Positions 59,497-64,000 of a DNA stretch of 64,000 bases are shown here, one piece after another. A program made the translations under genes and the position numbers. This DNA comes from an uncultured Clostridia bacterium (GTDB lineage: Bacteria > Bacillota > Clostridia > UBA1381). The stretch spans positions 1 to 64,000 of the forward strand of contig CANQKM010000011.1 in NCBI GenBank assembly GCA_947624485.1. Direction: 5' to 3'. Numbering within the stretch: the first letter of the stretch is position 1; each line of letters opens with the position of its first letter. The notes beneath the pieces were generated by a model that saw nothing but the letters and a program-made list of their open reading frames with translations, was not told the DNA's origin and searched no databases.

Positions 59497-60222
59497 ATGT
59501 GCAATGTGATTCTGTTCGGCGGCACGAGCGAGGGACGCATTTTAGCCGAATTTCTGCGTGACAGTAACATAAAACATATCGTGTGCGTCGCGACCGAGTA
59601 CGGCGCGGAGCTTTTGAAGGACTGCCGCGTCCGCGTCGGCAGAATGGACGAGCGTGAAATGGCTGATTTTTTCGCAGAAACGAAGCCGAAAATCGTCGTT
59701 GACGCGACGCATCCTTACGCAGACAAGGTGACGGAAAACATAAAAAAAGCGTGTACGTGCCGATATTTGCGCGTGACGCGCGGGGAAACGGACATGAGCT
59801 TGGGCGTAACGGTCGGCAGCGCGCGCGAGGCGGCGGAGTACCTGTCAAAAACGAGCGGAGAAATACTTATCACCACCGGTTCAAAGGAAATATCGGAGTT
59901 TTCCGCGCTTGCCGCAAGAGCATATGCGCGCGTACTGCCGTCGGACGAGTCGGTCAAAGCGTGCATACGCGCCGGATTTTCGCAGGAGCGGATAATAAGC
60001 GCCGCGCCGCCGTTTACGGAGAAGGAAAACATCGCGGTAATACGCGGAAAAAACATAAAATACCTCGTGACCAAAAGCAGCGGAGCAAGCGGCGGATTTG
60101 ACGCGAAAACCGCAGCCGCGCGGAAAACGGGCGCGGAATGTGTGATAATACGCCGTCCGACGCGAGAGAGCGGATTTTCGGTCGGGGAAGCGAAGAAAAA
60201 AATAACGGAGCTGATAAAATGA
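59497..60222 (+). CDS. cobK: precorrin-6A/cobalt-precorrin-6A reductase
   Basis: 241 residues, CbiJ/CobK. LFGGTSEGRILAEFL start, VDATHPYADKVTENIKKAC, ITTGSKEISEF, LVTKSSGASGGFDAK. Reduces the corrin ring after CbiD. It contains no motif word, unlike most operon neighbours. GGAGGGAG before the ATG. Confidence 0.93.
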   Translation: MCNVILFGGTSEGRILAEFLRDSNIKHIVCVATEYGAELLKDCRVRVGRMDEREMADFFAETKPKIVVDATHPYADKVTENIKKACTCRYLRVTRGETDMSLGVTVGSAREAAEYLSKTSGEILITTGSKEISEFSALAARAYARVLPSDESVKACIRAGFSQERIISAAPPFTEKENIAVIRGKNIKYLVTKSSGASGGFDAKTAAARKTGAECVIIRRPTRESGFSVGEAKKKITELIK

Positions 60223-61379
60223 ATGTGTGCATAATCGGCGCGGGCATGGGCAGTGCGGAATATCTCACCCCTGCCGCGCGGAAAAAAATCGAAAACGCGG
60301 ATATTATAATCGGCACTAAGCGCGTAACAGAGCCTTATTCGCGCGGAAAAAAGACGTACTTCGAGTACGGAGCCGACAAAATAATGCGGATAATAGACGG
60401 CGCGGGCGATAAAAATATCGCGGTGCTTTTTTCGGGCGACGCGTCGTTTTTCAGCGGCGCGGCGCGCCTTGCAGCGATTTGCCCCGACGCGGAGATCGAG
60501 CCGGGAATAAGCAGCGCGTCGTATTTCTGCGCCAAAATCGGCGTGAGCATGGACGATATGAACGTTGTGAGCCTGCATGGGCGCAAATGCAACATAGTGA
60601 GCGAGGTGCGCCGAAATAAAAAGACGTTCGCGCTGCTTGGCGAAAATCCGTGCGGCAGACTGTGCGAATACGGTCTCGGCGGCGCGCGCGTATACATAGG
60701 CGAAAACCTCTCATACGAAAACGAAAAAATATATTCCGGCGCGGCGGCGGAGTTTAAAAACGCTGTACTGCCGCCGCTGTCGGTAATCGTGATAATAAAC
60801 AAAAACGCGTCGCCGCGCGTCAGGAGCGGCATAAATGACGGCGAATTTATAGCGGGCAATGTGCCGATGACGAAATCGGCTGTGCGTGCCGTGACGGCTG
60901 CAAGGCTCGAAACCGAACCCGACAGCGTTGTGTACGACATCGGCGCGGGCACCGGTACGGTCAGCGTTGAAGCCGCTCTCGCCGCGTATAAGGGAACGGT
61001 GTACGCGATCGAGAAAAATCACGAGGCGGCGGAGCTTATACGCGCGAACGCGGTAAAATTCATGTGCGACAACATCGTTGTCATAGAGGGCAGCGCGCCC
61101 GACGCTTTGGACGGTTTACCGAAGCCCGACAGGGTGTTTATAGGCGGCTCGTCGGGGACACTAAAACAGACTATTGAAAAATGCGGCTGCGAAAAAATTG
61201 TCGTAAACGCCGTGACGATCGAGACGCTCACGGGGACACTAAAAGCATTTGACGAACTCGGCTATGAATACGATATTGAGCAGATAAACGCGTCGTATGC
61301 GCGGAAAATCGGCGGATACAACATGCTCACGGCGCACAACGGCGTGTTTGTGATAAGCGGAAGGAGGAAGGCGGAGTGA
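60219..61379 (+). CDS. cbiET: fused cobalt-precorrin-7 C5-/C15-methyltransferase (CbiE-CbiT)
   Basis: About 386 residues from the ATG at 60219, which overlaps cobK by ATGA; the ORF-track start at 60138 lies inside cobK. CbiE half: IIGAGMGSAEYLTPAARKKI, FSGDASFFSGAARL. CbiT half from about 205: VYDIGAGTGTVSVEAAL SAM motif and VFIGGSSGTLKQTIEK. Performs the last two methylations and decarboxylation. Two motif words in the CbiT half. Confidence 0.93.
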   Translation: MNVCIIGAGMGSAEYLTPAARKKIENADIIIGTKRVTEPYSRGKKTYFEYGADKIMRIIDGAGDKNIAVLFSGDASFFSGAARLAAICPDAEIEPGISSASYFCAKIGVSMDDMNVVSLHGRKCNIVSEVRRNKKTFALLGENPCGRLCEYGLGGARVYIGENLSYENEKIYSGAAAEFKNAVLPPLSVIVIINKNASPRVRSGINDGEFIAGNVPMTKSAVRAVTAARLETEPDSVVYDIGAGTGTVSVEAALAAYKGTVYAIEKNHEAAELIRANAVKFMCDNIVVIEGSAPDALDGLPKPDRVFIGGSSGTLKQTIEKCGCEKIVVNAVTIETLTGTLKAFDELGYEYDIEQINASYARKIGGYNMLTAHNGVFVISGRRKAE

Positions 61380-62701
61380 AGCGCGTAATGTTCGCCGGAG
61401 AGCGCAGCGGCTGCGGAAAAACGACCGTCACCTGCGCGTTTATGCAGGCTGTGACGGAGCGCGGTCACAGAATTTCCGCCTTCAAATGCGGCCCGGACTA
61501 CATTGATCCGATGTTCCACAAAACGGTACTCGGCGCAGACTCGTACAACCTCGATAGCTTTCTGATGAGCGGCGACGCGATAAATTATCTGCTCGCGAAA
61601 AACAGCGGCGATATTAACGTGATCGAGGGCGTTATGGGCTTTTACGACGGCATGGGCTTTACCGGTAAGGGCAGTTCGCACGAGCTTTCCGAAATAACCG
61701 ACACGCCCGTAATCCTCGTTGTTGACTGCGGCGGCAGAAGCCTGTCGGCGGCTGCGGCGGTCAAGGGATTTAAGGAGTTTAAGGAAAACAAAATTGCGGG
61801 CGTTGTTTTCAACAACCTGAAGGACAGCCTTTACGCGGATATGGCTCGCGGGTGCCGCGAGGTCGGCATTGAGCCGCTCGGATATATGCCGCGCGTAAGG
61901 GGCGCGGAGATAGAGAGCAGGCATCTCGGACTTGTGACGGCTGCCGAAATCGGGGACATAAAAAATAAAATCCGCATACTCGGAGAGCAGGCGGAAAAGA
62001 CGATTGACATAGACCGCATACTTGAAATCGCGGAACGCGGGGACACTAAAACTGATTTTTCGCCGCCCCAAAAAACCGCGGACGTTAAAATAGCGGTCGC
62101 GCGCGACAAGGCGTTTTGCTTTTACTACGCCGATAATCTGGATTTGCTCAAATCTCTCGGCGCGCGTCTTTTGTTTTTCAGTCCGCTCGAAAACGAGAGC
62201 GTACCCGACTGCGACGGCATAATCATAGGCGGCGGCTACCCCGAGCTTTACGCGGACGTTCTCGCGAAAAATACGGGGACACTAAAATCACTGCGCGCAA
62301 AAATTTTCGGTGGCGCGCCGTGCATAGCGGAGTGCGGAGGGTTTATGTACCTGCACGAAAGCATAACTGTCGGCGGCGAAAAGCACGGCATGGTCGGCGT
62401 AATAAAAGGAACATGCCGCAAAACAGACCGCCTGCAGCGGTTCGGGTACATGGAAATGACGGCGCGGCGCGACAACATTCTCTGCAAAAGGGGACACAAA
62501 ATCCGTTCGCGCGAGTTCCACTATTTTGACAGCACAAACCCCGGAAACGGCTTCACCGCTCAAAAAAACGGCAGGTCGTGGGAGTGCGTGCATACCGACG
62601 GAAACCTTTTTGCGGGCTTTCCGCACCTGCACTTTTACTCGGACGTGACGCTCGCCGAAAATTTTATAAAAAGCTGTGAGGAATACAAATGCAAAAGATA
62701 A
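61376..62701 (+). CDS. cbiA: cobyrinate a,c-diamide synthase
   Basis: 441 residues. GTG start overlapping cbiET by four bases. P-loop AGERSGCGKTTVTCAFM, CGPDYIDPMFH, class I glutaminase Cys in CIAECGGFMYL, and REFHYFDS with the His. Amidates the a and c side chains. Words at 62039 and 62275; T-less variant at 62490 and a weaker look-alike at 61952. Confidence 0.95.
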   Translation: MKRVMFAGERSGCGKTTVTCAFMQAVTERGHRISAFKCGPDYIDPMFHKTVLGADSYNLDSFLMSGDAINYLLAKNSGDINVIEGVMGFYDGMGFTGKGSSHELSEITDTPVILVVDCGGRSLSAAAAVKGFKEFKENKIAGVVFNNLKDSLYADMARGCREVGIEPLGYMPRVRGAEIESRHLGLVTAAEIGDIKNKIRILGEQAEKTIDIDRILEIAERGDTKTDFSPPQKTADVKIAVARDKAFCFYYADNLDLLKSLGARLLFFSPLENESVPDCDGIIIGGGYPELYADVLAKNTGTLKSLRAKIFGGAPCIAECGGFMYLHESITVGGEKHGMVGVIKGTCRKTDRLQRFGYMEMTARRDNILCKRGHKIRSREFHYFDSTNPGNGFTAQKNGRSWECVHTDGNLFAGFPHLHFYSDVTLAENFIKSCEEYKCKR

Positions 62702-63723
62702 AGGAAATCGACAGATCCGTTTACGACGCGGCGCGCGCGCGGTGGAAAAGCATCGCGAAGCCCTTGGGAAGCCTCGGCGCGTTCGAGGAAACCGTGTCTC
62801 GCATAGCCGCCGCGCAGGGGACACTAAAACCCGACATATCGAAGCGGCGCGTACTCGTCATGTGCGCCGACAACGGCGTTACGAGCGAGGGCGTGACGCA
62901 GACAGATTCGTCCGTCACATCACTCGTCGCGGAAAATATAACGCGCGAAATGGCGTGCGTAAGCCTTGCCGCGCGTACGGCGCACGCGGACGTTACAGCC
63001 GTTGACGTAGGTATGGCGCGTGACGCGGCGGGGACACTAAAACGAAAAATAAGATACGGTACGGGCAATATTTTAAGAGAACGCGCCATGACGCGCGCGG
63101 AAGCGGAAAAAGCCGTACAGCTCGGTATCGACCTTGCCGCGGAGAGCGCGGATGAAGGGTATAAAATACTCGTCGCCGGCGAAATGGGCATAGGCAACAC
63201 CACCACAAGCGCAGCCGCTGCGTGCGTACTGCTCGGAAAAACGCCCGAAACCGCCGCCGGACGCGGCGCGGGACTGTCGGACGAGGGACTTAAACGGAAG
63301 ATAGAAGTTATAGAAAAATCCATACGGTTGCATAATCCCGACAAAAATGATATAATAGACGTGATTTCAAAGGTCGGCGGACTTGACATAGCCGCCATGA
63401 CGGGCGTTTTCATAGGCGGCGCGGCGCGCGGTCTGCCCGTCGTAACAGACGGCTTCATATCGTCGGTCGCGGCGCTCTGCGCGAAACGGCTCTGCCCCGG
63501 CTGCGGCGGTTACATTATAGCGTCGCATGTGTCAAATGAGGGCTGCGCAAAGGAAATACTCGACGCGCTCGGTCTCGCCGCTCCGATACGCGCCGTAATG
63601 TTCCCCGGCGAGGGTACGGGCGGCGTGATGCTTCTGCCGCTTCTGGACGCGGCGATAGAAATATTCAACGAAATGCCGACTTTTGAGGATATAAATTTAG
63701 AGAGGTACAGGGAGTACAAATAA
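62689..63723 (+). CDS. cobT: nicotinate-nucleotide-dimethylbenzimidazole phosphoribosyltransferase
   Basis: 344 residues. KPLGSLGAFEETVSRIA, ADNGVTSEGV (usual DHGV), AGEMGIGNTTTSAA, GEGTGGVML and EMPTFEDI with the catalytic Glu. It activates the lower-ligand base. Overlaps cbiA by 13 bases. Words at 62817 (AQGTLKPD) and 63030 (AAGTLKRK). Confidence 0.95.
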   Translation: MQKIKEIDRSVYDAARARWKSIAKPLGSLGAFEETVSRIAAAQGTLKPDISKRRVLVMCADNGVTSEGVTQTDSSVTSLVAENITREMACVSLAARTAHADVTAVDVGMARDAAGTLKRKIRYGTGNILRERAMTRAEAEKAVQLGIDLAAESADEGYKILVAGEMGIGNTTTSAAAACVLLGKTPETAAGRGAGLSDEGLKRKIEVIEKSIRLHNPDKNDIIDVISKVGGLDIAAMTGVFIGGAARGLPVVTDGFISSVAALCAKRLCPGCGGYIIASHVSNEGCAKEILDALGLAAPIRAVMFPGEGTGGVMLLPLLDAAIEIFNEMPTFEDINLERYREYK

Positions 63724-64000
63724 TGCTTATTCTGGTAACGGGCGCGAGCGGTTCGGGCAAAAGCGGGTTTGCGGAAAACGCGGCTCTGCAGTTCGGACAG
63801 CACGTAACGTACATAGCCGCGATGAAGCCCGACGGCGCGGACGCGCAAAAACGCATAGACCGCCACCGCGCGATGCGGCAAGGCAAGGGCTTTCACACGG
63901 TCGAGCGTTACACCGACATAAAAAGCCTCGACGTGCGCACACCCGCGATTTTGGAGTGTCTGCCCAATCTTTTGGCAAATGAGATGTTTTCGCCCGAAGG
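63723..64000 (+). CDS. cobU: adenosylcobinamide kinase/guanylyltransferase, cut by the right edge
   Basis: First 92 residues only. P-loop LVTGASGSGKSGFAEN and YIAAMKPDGADAQKRIDRHRA are CobU marks. It phosphorylates and guanylylates adenosylcobinamide. One base overlap with cobT. Confidence 0.9.
   Translation, partial: MLILVTGASGSGKSGFAENAALQFGQHVTYIAAMKPDGADAQKRIDRHRAMRQGKGFHTVERYTDIKSLDVRTPAILECLPNLLANEMFSPE

Larger units (their letters stand above)
56850..63041 (+). repeat. GGGGACACTAAA words scattered through the cobalamin operon
   Basis: Fifteen copies start at 56850 (first G is A), 57137, 57203, 57607, 58186, 58570, 58713, 58745, 59297 (first G is A), 61154, 61232, 62039, 62275, 62817 and 63030. 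All plus strand. Reading: GDTK or RDTK at 56850, 57137, 57203, 58186, 58570, 59297, 62039; GTLK or GTLN at 57607, 58713, 61154, 61232, 62275, 62817, 63030; stop at 58745. A T-less variant is at 62490. None in cobK or the visible part of cobU. Confidence 0.88.

Noticed and set aside
61952-61963. GGGGACATAAAA in cbiA as another copy
   Set aside because: Differs in the core and reads as ordinary GDIK; could be chance, so it was not counted.
24404-63723. The GGGGACACTAAA words as a CRISPR array or simple tandem repeat
   Set aside because: Spacing is irregular (tens to over a thousand bases), there are no uniform spacers and most copies lie inside intact genes.

Overview
The window looks like chromosome of an uncultured Bacillota (Clostridia-type) bacterium. 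The reasons are a rod-shape/Min cluster of Firmicutes type (maf-mreBCD-PBP2-minC-minD-mgsA, with no minE seen), SLH-domain surface proteins, an LplB/YtcP/LipO-type sugar importer, the anaerobic (cbi) cobalamin route, an rpmH-rnpA-yidD-yidC-jag block, and sigma-A promoters that nearly all have a 17-nt spacer (TTGACA-17-TATAAT type). I see no rRNA, tRNA or CRISPR array. Genus cannot be fixed from what is visible.

Layout. 1-5.8 kb: XRE regulators, a polytopic membrane protein, a secreted CAP protein, a PurF-like protein with a degenerate glutaminase end, and a small methyltransferase under a palindromic operator. 5.8-12.4 kb: purine genes with a split PurH (PurO-type IMP cyclohydrolase plus stand-alone AICAR transformylase), purD, a dCMP deaminase, a frameshifted methyltransferase and a Nudix ADP-ribose pyrophosphatase; inside this block sits a REP-associated tyrosine transposase (RAYT) and a nest of palindromic repeats. 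12.4-23.8 kb: a secreted NlpC/P60 protein, ilvB-ilvN-ilvC on the minus strand, then a GH105 enzyme and an ABC sugar importer, probably for pectin-derived oligosaccharides. 23.9-33.5 kb: cell-division and cell-shape genes (zapA, U32 protein, maf, mreBCD, PBP2, minCD, mgsA). 33.6-36.7 kb: three tandem minus-strand surface proteins that share one C-terminal module. 36.8-45.3 kb: DUF362 ferredoxin-like protein, trmL, degV, hicBA, apgM, metG, glmM, an SGNH lipoprotein. 45.3-50 kb: rsmG, a ParB/Noc protein, rpmH-rnpA-yidD-yidC-jag, all collinear. 50.1-51.1 kb: an AT-rich regulator/stalk-domain pair. 51.2-55.8 kb (minus): YcxB-like protein, membrane protein, hisF, hisH, a ThyX-like protein, an ABC-F ATPase. 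55.9-64 kb: anaerobic cobalamin operon cbiD-cobM-cbiG-cobJ-cobK-cbiET-cbiA-cobT-cobU, running off the right edge.

The most unusual signal is a short DNA word, GGGGACACTAAA (24 copies counted by eye allowing A for the first G), that is confined to three loci: three tandem copies just before purD, six in the U32 gene, and fifteen in the cobalamin operon. All are on the plus strand and in sense orientation. Inside genes the word is read in two frames, giving Gly-Thr-Leu-Lys or Gly-Asp-Thr-Lys, so the conservation is at DNA (or RNA) level rather than protein level. In the third frame it would create a stop: the one exact copy in that frame supplies the stop codon of cbiG and the first base of the cobJ start codon, and the two other third-frame sites lack the T and read through. 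The proteins do not appear lengthened. I do not recognise this as a described system; its proximity to REP elements and a RAYT upstream of purD is suggestive but unproven.
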